Made by a program: the position numbers and the translations under genes. A stretch of DNA of 64,000 bases, from assembly GCF_020687045.1 (NCBI RefSeq), contig NZ_JAJEPW010000001.1, forward strand, positions 118,753-182,752. Reading direction: 5' to 3'. Every line of letters starts with the position of its first letter. Position 1 is the first letter of the stretch. Under the pieces are notes generated by a model. That model saw only the letters and a program-made list of their open reading frames with translations. It was not told the DNA's origin and made no database searches. Of the stretch, positions 1 through 9,212 are shown in pieces. This stretch comes from Vescimonas cirricatena (lineage in GTDB: Bacteria; Bacillota; Clostridia; Oscillospirales; Oscillospiraceae).

Positions 1-238
1 AGCCAGGATGACGAGCCAAATAAGCGAGGACAGCAAACTCATGTTGGGTCATAGGAATAAGATTGCCACTACAGTACACAGCATGTTCTTTCAGTAAGAT
101 TTCCAAATTGGAAAAGGAAAGACTTGAATGTGGAGGGGCAATATGGTCAAAATCTGGTTCATCTGCGATGGCTGCCATGACTCTATTAAAAATATGTTCT
201 TCGTGGTCAGAAATGGACACTATCAAGAGTTTTCCCAT
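1..238 (-). CDS. Orphan winged-helix (OmpR/PhoB effector-type) protein, C-terminus off the window
   Basis: This reverse-strand frame starts at an ATG preceded by GGAGGGGG and runs off the left edge after 79 codons. It is clearly homologous to the proteins at 2553-2978 and 14760-15182: all three begin MGKLL and share a DEP segment, LKE and HEFAVLxYLARHPG. In the complete paralogues the N-terminal ~50 residues are followed by a PhoB-type winged helix with no receiver domain, so this is probably a DNA-binding protein. It lies 94 bp downstream of the MATE gene on the same strand and may be co-transcribed with it. The target is unknown. Confidence 0.75.
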   Translation of the reverse strand, partial: MGKLLIVSISDHEEHIFNRVMAAIADEPDFDHIAPPHSSLSFSNLEILLKEHAVYCSGNLIPMTQHEFAVLAYLARHPG

Positions 239-332
239 ATTGCGTGTATCCCCCTCCTATATACTTATATTTAGTGTTCGATGATTTTTTCTTTTGTCAG
301 CGAATACGGGCTTTCGTTATAGTAAAATTAGG

Positions 333-1709
333 TTATTGCTTTTTTTCAGAAATAGTATGATTTTCGGCTATGGATATTTCCTTATGAAGATGTATTGCCA
401 TAAATAGCGTGATTACTACGGAAATTATATCTGCAATGGGCTGGGCATATAGAATTCCGTTCATTCCCCATACCATAGGCAACAGCAAAATGACAGGAAC
501 AAAGCAGATACCTTGTCTGCATGCTCCCAAAAAGAAACCTGCTGCTCCCTTGCCCAGAGCAAGAAATAGAGAGGAGTATACTGTGTAGAAACCGAAAAAA
601 ACGAATGTAAGACCGTTCGCAAACAGGGACTTTTGACCGGCTAAAATCATTTGAACATCTCCCTCGGTAAATTGAGAGATAATCTGCGAGGAGAAAACGG
701 CCATCACCAAGCCCACGACTAAGCAGAAACTTGTAGACCAAATGATTGAGGTTTTAATTGCTTCGCGTAGACGATCAAATTTCTTTGCCCCATAGCTGAA
801 TCCGGCAATAGGTTGAAACCCTTTCAGAAATCCAAAGACAACAAGCGTTCCCATAGCAGTAATTCGCGTGACTGCCCCCATGCCTGCAATAACCGAATCG
901 CCATAATCGCTGGCTGCACGGTTAATCAGGGTAATCGAAAGACTTGTAAGCAACTGGAATACCAAAGTAGGTACACCGATTTTCAAGATTTCCGCCATCA
1001 TTTGCCCATTTGGAGAAAATGCTTTTAAGCTGAAAGAAAATGCACTTCTTTTTCGCAGAATATATGTAAGATAAACGAGTGTAGATACCAGCTGAGAAAT
1101 CGCAGTGGCGATCGCTGCACCGGCAACCCCCATGTTGAAAGTGTAAATAAAAAGAGGGTCTAATCCGATATTCAACACAGCTCCCAACAGTAATGCACAC
1201 ATAGTTGTCTTTGCTGCACCTTCACTGCTTACAATATTGTTCATGGTCACATTAAACACATTGAAAACACAGGACAATATATAAATTCTTGAATATGTCA
1301 GAGCATACGGCATGATAGTTTCTGTCGCGCCTAACATAGTCAAAATTGGTTTAAGGAAGATTGTAGAGAAAAGGATGATAATAGCGCCAATCAGAAGACT
1401 ACTATACAGAGCGGTACTTGCCACCTTATTGGCAGTATCCTTATCGCCTCGTCCCAAAAGTCTTGACAGGTAGGATGCAGCACCGTTGCCAAACATTAGT
1501 CCCAATCCAACTACGACTTGTCCTAACGGGAAAACGATAGAAATGGCTCCCATTTGACTCTTTCCCAGTCCGCTCACAAAATAGGCATCCACCAGATTAT
1601 ATAGGGCATTGATTAACATCCCAATCATAATCGGCACGCCAAGCGCCATCAGAGCTTTGGGGATAGGCGCACTGCCCAAAAGCTCAAGTTTGCTGTTACG
1701 TTCACTCAT
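333..1709 (-). CDS. MATE-family multidrug efflux transporter
   Basis: This 458-residue integral membrane protein has about twelve hydrophobic segments arranged as two similar halves, as in NorM/MepA-type MATE exporters. Recognisable pieces are the N-terminal GVPIMIGMLINALYNLVDAYFV segment region (TM1) and the PIAGFSYGA motif near the middle of the second half. MATE proteins export cationic drugs using a Na+ or H+ gradient; the substrate here cannot be read from sequence. The ATG follows AAAGGAG at good spacing. The gene is divergent from a PadR regulator, and its promoter (TTGACA, 17 bp, TAGTAT) overlaps a palindromic operator, so drug-inducible repression by PadR is likely. Confidence 0.9.
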   Translation of the reverse strand: MSERNSKLELLGSAPIPKALMALGVPIMIGMLINALYNLVDAYFVSGLGKSQMGAISIVFPLGQVVVGLGLMFGNGAASYLSRLLGRGDKDTANKVASTALYSSLLIGAIIILFSTIFLKPILTMLGATETIMPYALTYSRIYILSCVFNVFNVTMNNIVSSEGAAKTTMCALLLGAVLNIGLDPLFIYTFNMGVAGAAIATAISQLVSTLVYLTYILRKRSAFSFSLKAFSPNGQMMAEILKIGVPTLVFQLLTSLSITLINRAASDYGDSVIAGMGAVTRITAMGTLVVFGFLKGFQPIAGFSYGAKKFDRLREAIKTSIIWSTSFCLVVGLVMAVFSSQIISQFTEGDVQMILAGQKSLFANGLTFVFFGFYTVYSSLFLALGKGAAGFFLGACRQGICFVPVILLLPMVWGMNGILYAQPIADIISVVITLFMAIHLHKEISIAENHTISEKKQ

Positions 1710-1733
1710 TGTTAATACTCCTTTCGCTCCTTA

Positions 1734-1871
1734 GAGATATAAATTATAGTGGTATAAAATATAGTATACTACCGAATGAATATACTACTATAATTTATAG
1801 TAGATGTCAAGAGGTGAGAAGCGATTTGCCTTGACAAAAAGTATAAAGTCTACTACTATAATTTATAGCGG
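1734..1871. promoter_or_regulatory. Divergent PadR/MATE promoters with three palindromic operators
   Basis: Three copies of an AT-rich palindrome lie in the intergenic region. The central copy at 1785-1803 is perfect (CTACTATAA-T-TTATAGTAG). Copies at 1853-1871 and (reverse strand) 1734-1752 are imperfect at one arm. The rightward promoter is TTGACA 1831-1836, 17 bp, TACTAT 1854-1859, with the third palindrome over its -10. The leftward promoter is TTGACA (reverse of 1805-1810), 17 bp, TAGTAT (reverse of 1782-1787), with the central palindrome between -35 and -10. The layout fits one repressor controlling both genes. Confidence 0.8.
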
Positions 1872-1922
1872 ATTTGACGGTAATATTTCATGCAGAGAAC
1901 ATAGCGAAAGGGTGTGGTCCAT

Positions 1923-2444
1923 ATGGCTACCATAGATTTGATCGTGTTGGGAATTTTGAAAAAGGAGCCAATGAGTGCCTACGATATTCAAAAATTAGTA
2001 GAATATAGAAAAATATCAAAATGGGTAAAAATCAGTACACCATCTATTTATAAAAAAGCAATTCAGTTGGAAGAAAAAGGACTAATCCGAGGCGAAATCG
2101 TAAAGGAAGGAAAGATGCCAGAAAAAGCAATTTACTCCCTAACAGAAGCTGGAGAAGCAGAATTTGAACGCCTCATGTTTGAGATTTCCGCAAAGCCGAT
2201 TAACATTTTTCTTGACTTCAACGCTGTTATTGTAAATTTGGACTCCTTGCCGCCCGAAAAACAAAAGTCGTGCATAGCAGAGATTCAGGGAAATGTTAGT
2301 GTCTTAAAATCCTATTTGGAAGATAATATACGGGAAAAAGAAAATACCCCCAGCATTCCGGAAACAGGTATGGCTGTCTTGCGTCAGCAGTATGTACTGG
2401 TGGAAGCAATCCAAGAATGGATTAGTTCTTTAAATATTATCTGA
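1923..2444 (+). CDS. PadR-family transcriptional regulator
   Basis: This is a 173-residue protein with the PadR N-terminal winged helix (residues ~3-80: IDLIVLGILKKEPMSAYDI, then SIYKKAIQLEEKGLI and the wing) and a C-terminal helical Vir-like dimerisation region of about 90 residues. PadR proteins are usually ligand-responsive repressors of adjacent efflux or detoxification genes. The ATG at 1923 is chosen because AAAGGGTG lies 8 bp upstream; a GTG at 1914 is in frame but badly placed. The divergent MATE gene and shared operators make it the likely local repressor, probably autoregulated. Confidence 0.88.
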   Translation: MATIDLIVLGILKKEPMSAYDIQKLVEYRKISKWVKISTPSIYKKAIQLEEKGLIRGEIVKEGKMPEKAIYSLTEAGEAEFERLMFEISAKPINIFLDFNAVIVNLDSLPPEKQKSCIAEIQGNVSVLKSYLEDNIREKENTPSIPETGMAVLRQQYVLVEAIQEWISSLNII

Positions 2445-2510
2445 AACCAGTATTCTTACAGGAATTATAGTTGATTGAGTTATAGTGTTCATGTCTCATG
2501 GAAATAAGAA

Positions 2511-2541
2511 AGGCTTCGAGATCATTACGGTCTCGAAGCCT
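2511..2541. terminator. Bidirectional intrinsic terminator
   Basis: A perfect 11-bp stem (AGGCTTCGAGA / TCTCGAAGCCT) with a 9-nt loop is flanked by a T-rich run on the right and an A-rich run on the left. It sits between the convergent padR and winged-helix genes. Confidence 0.85.
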
Positions 2542-2552
2542 TTCTTGCTGTC

Positions 2553-2978
2553 TTAAAAGGGAGAGCTGTTAAACTTATATCCACTGCCCAGTACAGTGCG
2601 GATATAACCGCCTTTTGGCGTGTCCGGCGTCAGCTTGCGACGAATCTGACTGATGATACTGGAAACGGCAGTTCCGCAGTGCTCACCATCTTTGCACCAT
2701 ATAGCTTCATAGATTTGATGAGCGGAAAATACCCAACCGGGATGACGGGCCAGATATGTAAGGACTGCAAATTCATGGTAAGTCAGAGCGATGAGAGTAC
2801 TGTTGCAATATACGGTTTGCTCCTTCAGCCGAATTTCAAGACCAGGGAAGGAAAGTGCAGACTGAGGGAGGGATGGTGCAAGGTGGATAAACTCTGGCTC
2901 ATCCGCAATAAGCTCCATGATTTTGTCGAGTATATGTTCTTCATGATCAGGAACGGACAGAATCAGAAGTTTACCCAT
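2553..2978 (-). CDS. Orphan winged-helix (OmpR/PhoB effector-type) protein
   Basis: This 141-residue protein has a short N-terminal segment (~50 residues) resembling no receiver I recognise, followed by a PhoB-like effector domain (~residues 50-140: LTYHEFAVLTYLARHPG, VFSAHQIYEAIW, SIISQIRRKL, GYIRTVLGSGYKF). The ATG at 2978 is preferred over a GTG at 2999 because AAAGGA precedes it and both paralogues start MGKLL. It lies 41 bp downstream of the broken permease gene and upstream of a terminator, so it is probably the last gene of the ABC-transporter unit. Function is unknown; DNA binding is inferred from the fold. Confidence 0.8.
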   Translation of the reverse strand: MGKLLILSVPDHEEHILDKIMELIADEPEFIHLAPSLPQSALSFPGLEIRLKEQTVYCNSTLIALTYHEFAVLTYLARHPGWVFSAHQIYEAIWCKDGEHCGTAVSSIISQIRRKLTPDTPKGGYIRTVLGSGYKFNSSPF

Positions 2979-3018
2979 TTTGCTCACATCCTTTCTCACA
3001 TGCCATTTTTGCGATATT

Positions 3019-5661
3019 TCACTCCGAAGTCCTCAGTCGTTCCACCACAGTTCCCTTGTTAAAGAAGTGGAGAACGATCAGCGGAATGACCGCAGCCAGC
3101 AGCAGATAAAGCACACCAATGACCAGAACCGGAACCAATGTAATATTCAGAGTAAAGAACCACATGGAAGGGCCATTCAATGCGCTCTTTAGCACTGTGA
3201 CAGCCAAGATTGCTGCGACTGCTCCGCCGATAATGTCTGCGCCTGCGGCATAATAGATGCCCTCATAGACCATCAGGCGGCGAAGCTGCTTGCCGGTCAT
3301 ACCGATGCTTTGCATGGTGGCGAACTCATGGCGGCGGGTGATGATGTTGGTAATGATCATGTTAGTAAAGTTGATCAGTCCTGCAAAGGCCATGATGCAG
3401 CCAATCAGACCGCCGATAACCAGAATCATGCTGCGTACTGAATCAAGCTGCTCTTTCAACAACTTGGTGGAAGTATAGGCAACCGAAGAATTTTCGCTCA
3501 CATAGCTGCTCAAAAATTCTTCCATCTGCGGCTACAAGGCTTCATCCACATTGAATCCATAAGTCAGCAGCGTGGGAGCGTCATAGATTTCCTTAAATAC
3601 AGTGTCCGGCAGATATACAAAAGGAGCATCAGCGGCGATGTGTGCCTGGGCGGTGGTGCCTGTCGGCGTTTCGGTTTCTGTTCCCACGAGAATCGCTTTT
3701 GCAAGGATGGTGCTGGTTTTGACCAGTTCCCCATCTTTGTAGAAGGAAATGCTCTCTCCAACCTGTAACTGATCGGTCAGCGGAGTGTTCCTTGGTTCCT
3801 CTGTCAGTTTGTCCATGGGGCAGCCAATAATGACATATTCTCCGGTAGCCATTTTCTGCGTTAGGGTTTCAGCATCTTTTTCGCCTTCAAAAATACGCAT
3901 ATCCGCCCAGAAATTTTCGGAGGCTCCCATTACATTACCAAAATAGCGCCTTTCGGTATCAGAACTTGTATACAGGCTATATCCCTGATAGCTTTGATTT
4001 ACGACGCCTTCTTCCTCATGGAATAGCTCTATGCCGCTTAAATCTTCAAACCCATAGTCAACCAGCACATTTCTATCGTCTTTTGTATTTCGGTAAAGAT
4101 AGCGTTCATCCTCAACTCCGGGCTGTCCGGCAATCAGATCCACCGCCTGCTGTGAGAGCGTATCTTCATGGTGCTGAACGCTTTCCATTACATTAAATGC
4201 GGCGGAGTTATAGACATTAAAATCTGTTCTGGTAACACGGTTTACCCACTTTTCTTCATCAAGGCTTTGCGTCACAATGATGATAGAGTTAAACAGGACG
4301 ATGCACAGAAGCAGGGAAATAATGATAAACGCTGAACGCCTGCGGTTGCGCCCCAGGTTGGAAAAGGCCATGCGGGACAGCTTTACTCCATTGGTACGCT
4401 TGGCACTTCTCTTTTTATAGGCGTTCTGCTCGGTGTAGCGGATCGCCTCCAGAGGAGAAATCTTTGCCGCCTTTTTTGCAGGCTTCCGGGTGCTGATAAA
4501 CACGGTCAGGATCGTAAAGAGAGCGGCGATAACAAAGATCAGCGGCGAGGTCGATACGGATGTCCCCAGCATAGACGATTCAAGGCTGATGATTTCTGTC
4601 ACGACAGGAAGCAGCACCCAACCGGCAAAGAAACCGGCGATCAGACCGATGGGCAGCCCGATCAGCGTGAGCCAGACTGCCTGACGGTTCACAATGCCCT
4701 TGATCTGCCGTGTGGAAGTGCCAATCGTCCGCAGCAGGCCGTATTGACGAACATCCTGCATCACAGAAATATCAAAGATATTGTAGATCAGCAGGTATCC
4801 GCACACGACAAACATCAGGATAAATACAACAGCAAACACGATGGACTCTGATGAAGTCAATCCCTGGGACATTTGATTTTCAGAGGCGAGAATGAAATTG
4901 TCTGCGCCCATATCCTCTGGATTGCCGCCAATGGAGTAAACGAACTCATTCAACTGCTGCTGAACATTTGCTTTATTCTTCAGCACGACATCGGAAAAAG
5001 TAACGCCGGACATTTCATGGTCTACCGCATAAGTGTTCTGGACCACATCGGGGTTTTCCTTTATAAACTGCTCTGAAACAGTCGCAACGCTCACAGAGTC
5101 ATTGCTTGCTTCCCACCAGCCGGAAAGCACCATATCATAATGATAAGTTTTCCCCCGCAGTTCAAATTCCAACGGAACCTCTGCGCCAACCTTTGGTTCT
5201 ACACCCAGCGCCTTCAGCGCCAAATCCGTAGTGGCGATCTCATTCGCTTTCTCCGGTGCTGCTCCGTGAGTAGGCACACAGAAGGTCAGCTCCTGCTGCA
5301 CACTGTCCGCATAATTGATCTCAATGGAATGGCTGGAAGTATTGTTTGCATAGCCAATGATACGCCGGTGGCCTGCCTGCTCCACAAAATCGCTGTTTAC
5401 AAGCTGCTCGTACTGTTCCTCCGTCATATACCCTAAAGTGCCATCCGCTTTACTGCCTTTCTGCATTTGCAGAGAGAGCTGGATGGAGGATGCCATATTG
5501 AACGCCAGGGAAGTGATAGAGGTAAATAGGAAAGCAGTCAGGATAATTGCCAGCAGCGCAGCCAGATTGCGGACCTTATTCTTCTTGAAATAGCGTTTGG
5601 ATAGCTTGGTAATCACTTTGGAATTATTGTTGCCAAATAGAATGTCATTCATCTTGTCCAC
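3019..5661 (-). pseudogene. FtsX-like ABC transporter permease interrupted by an in-frame amber codon
   Basis: The frame encodes a permease of about 880 codons homologous to those at 5674-8322 and 9213-11861 (shared MNDILFGNNN start, GYLLIYNIFDIS, RQYGLLRTIGTS and the C-terminal RRHEFATMQSIGMT block). A TAG at 3532-3534 interrupts it 709 codons in, after FNVDEAL; the same frame then continues with PQMEEFLSSY to the normal end at 3019, and the next ATG is at 3525. No frameshift is needed, so a single nonsense change is the lesion. The product would lose its last four membrane segments. The gene follows the second permease by 12 bp and has no ATPase of its own nearby. A sequencing error or suppression cannot be excluded. 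Confidence 0.82.
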
Positions 5662-5673
5662 CCCCCTTTGCTT

Positions 5674-8322
5674 TTATTCATTTACCCGAAGCCGTTCTAC
5701 AACACTTCGATTGTTAAAGAGCCGAAGTGCGACAACGGGAACAATAAATGCCAGTACCAAAAAGAGAACCAGCATAATCAGTGCAGGCAGCAAGGTCATC
5801 TGGAATGTCATCATGATACTGCTTGGGCTGATTTCTACAAAAGCCCTTACCAATGTCATGCCAAGCACACCAGCAGCCAGCGTACCGACAATCCCGGCCA
5901 GCAGCACATAGGAGAAACTTTCAGAAATCATCATCTTTCGGAGCTGCTGGTTCGTCATACCGATACTCTGCATGGTGGCAAACTCGTGCCGGCGGGTAAT
6001 GATGTTTGTCATAACCAGATTGATGAAGTTGATTAGTCCCACCAGGGCAAACACATCGCCGATCACTCCGCCGATCAGAAGAACGACATTTTTAACACCA
6101 GAAACAGTTGCTTTCATCGTCAGGATAGAGGTATAGGCAACATCTGTATCCTGCGCCAGATAGCTTTCCATCTCCTGCTGGTACTGTTCCTCTACATCAA
6201 AAAGGAAACCATACAAGGTAGGCGTTTCATAAATCTCCTTAAATTTGTTTTCAGCCATAAAAATTTTAGGACCTTCTATTATTTGTGCAATATTTGAACC
6301 GCCGCCAGTCATAGTCATATCGCTATTAGTAGCTACGGCTTTTGCGATAATGGTAAACTCCTCGGTTGGAGTTCCATTTTCATAAAATTGAATGGTATCT
6401 CCAACTGATAATCCACAATAATCGGCGGCATCTGCCCCACCAAAGTTACCATGATCGTCATATTCGCCCATTAAAATTACATTGTTACCATTCCAAAGTT
6501 TGTCTTTTAAGACAGATAAATCAGTTTCACCTTCGATAATGTCCAGCCGATTGAAGAAGTTTTCCGAAAAGCCAAATACATTTCCGAGGGGGTGGTTATC
6601 CGCAGTCAACCCAACAGTATGCCTATAATTTTCTGTTTGGTAAACACCTAAATTGAGGTGTTCCGGCAACATTCGCTGCTCCTTATATGTGTTATCAACC
6701 ACATAGGGAGTTCCCCAGTCACAAGAGATATGGTCATCTTCAAAAGTGTTCCGGTACAGGTAGACTTCATTTGTGACTCCAGGCTGTTCTTTGATTTCTT
6801 CTGTTGCCTTTTCTGGAACAGTGCTGTTATGCCCAAAGTCATTTCCAAACGCCGCCTGAATGCCTGGACTATATACTATAAAGTCACTTCGGGTCTGGTT
6901 TTCGATATAGGCATCTTCATCAAAGCTGCCGCTGAAGATAAACACCGAGTTCAAGAGGACAATGCTCAAAGTCAGAGAAATCACAATAAAGACTGTCCGG
7001 CGCTTATTGCGCTGAAGATTTGCCTTCGCCATGCGAGGAATGACTGCCCCGGAAATTGTCTTTTTTCGCTTTATGGAAACCGTGTCCTGCTCTACATAGC
7101 GGATAGCCTCGATAGGTGACACACGGGAGGCTTTCTTTACCGATTTTCTGGTGCTGATATAAACCGTGAGTCCTGAGAACAGGATTGCACCTGCGATAAT
7201 TCCCAAATATGGGAGTGTGCCGACCTCAATATTTCCACCGCTGAAATCAACAGCAAATATCTGGAGTGCAATAGGCAGAATACTGCGGCCAAGCAATGTG
7301 CCGAAAAGCAGACCGAATGGCGTACCGATCAGGAACAAGTACAGTGCCTGCCGGTTGACTAAACGCCTGATTTGTCTGGAAGTTGTTCCCACAGTCCTCA
7401 GCAAGCCGTACTGGCGAATATCATTTGTTACAGCAATCTCAAATACATTGTAAATGAGCAGATACCCACAGAACATGAACAGGATACCGAAAACACCGGC
7501 TACCAGCCACATCATAAGGCCGCTTTCACTAGAAACGATGGGATTAGGAGCAACGCGAACCGCGTTAGCTGCATTGACATCGTCCGGATTACCGCCAATA
7601 TTGCGGACAAGCTCTGAAATGCGGTCCTTTACCATATAACTATCCCGCATTACTACATCGGCTGTATAAATACCACAGCCAACACGCCCCAAAGCAATAT
7701 CGCTCATCATTTCTGCGTTTTCTTCCAGAAATGCTTTGGAAACAATGACCGATTCTGATTTTTCATTTGGTGTGTCGTAAATACCGGATACGACCATATC
7801 AAAATGATAAACCTGACCACTTTGACGAACCTTCAATTCAACAGGAATTTCTGCCCCGATTTTTTCTTCGATGTTCAGATCCTTCAGTATATTGGCAGAA
7901 ACCAAAACCTCATTTGCTTTTTGAGGGGCAGAGCCTGTGCGTGGTGTCAGCATCCGAATTTCCAACTGAGTCTGGTCGGCATAATCGACCTCTGCAACAC
8001 GCCGGTTTGTGTTGGTCATAATTTCGACTGGTATCCAGCAGCCCACCTTTTCAAACATGGCGTTTTCTTTTAACTGCTGGAGCTGATCCTCGGAAAGTCC
8101 CTGTACCAGAGCATCCGCAGATGATCCCATCATTTTTGCCATGCTGTATTCCAGCGTCCCACTGGCACCCATGCCAATGGTCAGGACTGCCGTAAAGAGA
8201 AAAGTTGTCAGGGCAATCGCAATGGCTGCAATCACATTCCGCATTTTGTTACTGCGAAAACTGCGGTTTGCCAGCTTTTTGATGACAGCCTTGTTGTTAT
8301 TGCCAAATAGAATGTCATTCAT
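5674..8322 (-). CDS. FtsX-like ABC transporter permease (MacB/BceB-related)
   Basis: This large permease (~882 residues) has one N-terminal TM, a long extracytoplasmic domain, then two FtsX-like blocks with three to four TMs each: RQYGLLRTVGTTSRQIRRLVNRQ near residue 320 and RRHEFATMQSIGMTNQQLRKMM near residue 770. Such permeases pair with small LolD-like ATPases and usually handle peptides, lantibiotics or lipids at the membrane. The start is MNDILFGNN at 8322, preceded by GGGGGCGG. It follows the ATPase at 8336-9001 by 13 bp, so the two form one unit. It is very similar to the permease at 9213-11861, which points to tandem duplication of an ATPase-permease pair. Confidence 0.9.
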   Translation of the reverse strand: MNDILFGNNNKAVIKKLANRSFRSNKMRNVIAAIAIALTTFLFTAVLTIGMGASGTLEYSMAKMMGSSADALVQGLSEDQLQQLKENAMFEKVGCWIPVEIMTNTNRRVAEVDYADQTQLEIRMLTPRTGSAPQKANEVLVSANILKDLNIEEKIGAEIPVELKVRQSGQVYHFDMVVSGIYDTPNEKSESVIVSKAFLEENAEMMSDIALGRVGCGIYTADVVMRDSYMVKDRISELVRNIGGNPDDVNAANAVRVAPNPIVSSESGLMMWLVAGVFGILFMFCGYLLIYNVFEIAVTNDIRQYGLLRTVGTTSRQIRRLVNRQALYLFLIGTPFGLLFGTLLGRSILPIALQIFAVDFSGGNIEVGTLPYLGIIAGAILFSGLTVYISTRKSVKKASRVSPIEAIRYVEQDTVSIKRKKTISGAVIPRMAKANLQRNKRRTVFIVISLTLSIVLLNSVFIFSGSFDEDAYIENQTRSDFIVYSPGIQAAFGNDFGHNSTVPEKATEEIKEQPGVTNEVYLYRNTFEDDHISCDWGTPYVVDNTYKEQRMLPEHLNLGVYQTENYRHTVGLTADNHPLGNVFGFSENFFNRLDIIEGETDLSVLKDKLWNGNNVILMGEYDDHGNFGGADAADYCGLSVGDTIQFYENGTPTEEFTIIAKAVATNSDMTMTGGGSNIAQIIEGPKIFMAENKFKEIYETPTLYGFLFDVEEQYQQEMESYLAQDTDVAYTSILTMKATVSGVKNVVLLIGGVIGDVFALVGLINFINLVMTNIITRRHEFATMQSIGMTNQQLRKMMISESFSYVLLAGIVGTLAAGVLGMTLVRAFVEISPSSIMMTFQMTLLPALIMLVLFLVLAFIVPVVALRLFNNRSVVERLRVNE

Positions 8323-8335
8323 AGTTCCGCCCCCT

Positions 8336-9001
8336 TTACTGCACAATCTTACCATCCTCGATCCGAATAATGCGGTCGGCAAGCTGGGCGATCTCATTAT
8401 TATGGGTAATCATTACAAGGGTCTGGTGGAATTTTGTGCTGGTAACTTTCAGCAGGCTCAGCACATCGCTGCTGGTCATACTGTCCAGATTGCCTGTTGG
8501 CTCGTCCGCCAGAACGATAGCAGGCTTCGATACCAGAGCGCGGGCGATGGCTACACGCTGCTGCTGGCCGCCGGAGAGATTGCTGGGCATATTGTTCAGC
8601 TTATCCTCCAGCCCCAGCATCCGCACCACTTCTTTCATAAACTTCTTGTCTACCTTGTTTCCGTCCAGTTCTACGGGCAACACGATGTTTTCGTAGACAT
8701 TTAGCACTGGTACCAGATTGTAGTTCTGGAAGATGAAGCCGATTTTTCTCCTGCGGAAAATGGTAAGCTGCTCATCTTTCAATGTAGAGAGGTCGCGCCC
8801 ATCCACAATGACCTTGCCGGAGGTAGGCACATCCAGCCCGCCGATCATGTTCAGCAGAGTGGATTTGCCGCTGCCGGAGGTTCCAACAATCGCTACAAAT
8901 TCCCCCTGCTCAACAGAGAGGTTCACACCATCCAGGGCCTTTGTGATATTCGGCTTTGTGCCGTAGTATTTTTTCAGTTCAGTCGTTTGCAAAATGCTCA
9001 T
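8336..9001 (-). CDS. ABC transporter ATP-binding protein (LolD/BceA-like)
   Basis: This 221-residue ATPase has Walker A GTSGSGKST (~residue 40), the signature LSGGQQQR, Walker B VLADEPTGNLDS and an H-loop MITHN. The ATP subunit energises the adjacent FtsX-like permease. The ATG at 9001 (MSILQ) is chosen over an upstream ATG that overlaps the AAAGGA ribosome binding site. It is nearly identical in plan to the ATPase at 11875-12540. Its promoter region carries two 11-bp-spaced direct repeats likely bound by the neighbouring response regulator. Confidence 0.93.
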   Translation of the reverse strand: MSILQTTELKKYYGTKPNITKALDGVNLSVEQGEFVAIVGTSGSGKSTLLNMIGGLDVPTSGKVIVDGRDLSTLKDEQLTIFRRRKIGFIFQNYNLVPVLNVYENIVLPVELDGNKVDKKFMKEVVRMLGLEDKLNNMPSNLSGGQQQRVAIARALVSKPAIVLADEPTGNLDSMTSSDVLSLLKVTSTKFHQTLVMITHNNEIAQLADRIIRIEDGKIVQ

Positions 9002-9033
9002 AGAGAACACCATCCTTTCTTTAACTTAGACCC

Positions 9034-9122
9034 ATTGTAACGAACAAACCTCACAGAAATGTCACGAGCCACAAAAAATTTCCGCTAAATTCGGCCCCAA
9101 ATGTCACAAGTTCGTGACATTT
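9034..9122 (-). promoter_or_regulatory. Candidate response-regulator-controlled promoter of the first ABC unit
   Basis: On the reverse strand a -10 TACAAT (9034-9039) is preceded, where a -35 should be, by two direct repeats of the form GTGANNTTT at 9046-9054 and 9057-9065, exactly 11 bp apart. That is the usual arrangement for OmpR-family regulators. Further upstream an inverted repeat with arms AAATGTCAC (9099-9107) and GTGACATTT (9114-9122) carries the same word. The whole segment is duplicated at 12573-12661. Confidence 0.65.
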
Positions 9123-9124
9123 GA

Positions 9125-9152
9125 AAAACCGGGAGAAAAATCCCCCGGTTTT
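9125..9152 (-). terminator. Intrinsic terminator after the second permease gene
   Basis: Arms AAAACCGGG and CCCGGTTTT form a 9-bp stem that ends in a T run on the reverse strand. It separates the permease ending at 9213 from the promoter of the next ABC unit. Confidence 0.7.
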
Positions 9153-9212
9153 CCGCGTCCCACAGCCGCATACGACGGCGCAGGAAGTATTCACTTGATA
9201 TGGCTGCGCCTG

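Noticed and set aside
5674..8397. Permease start 25 codons upstream (8397)
   Set aside because: That extension overlaps the ATPase end in another frame and lacks a ribosome site; MNDILF at 8322 has a GGGGG site and matches the paralogues.
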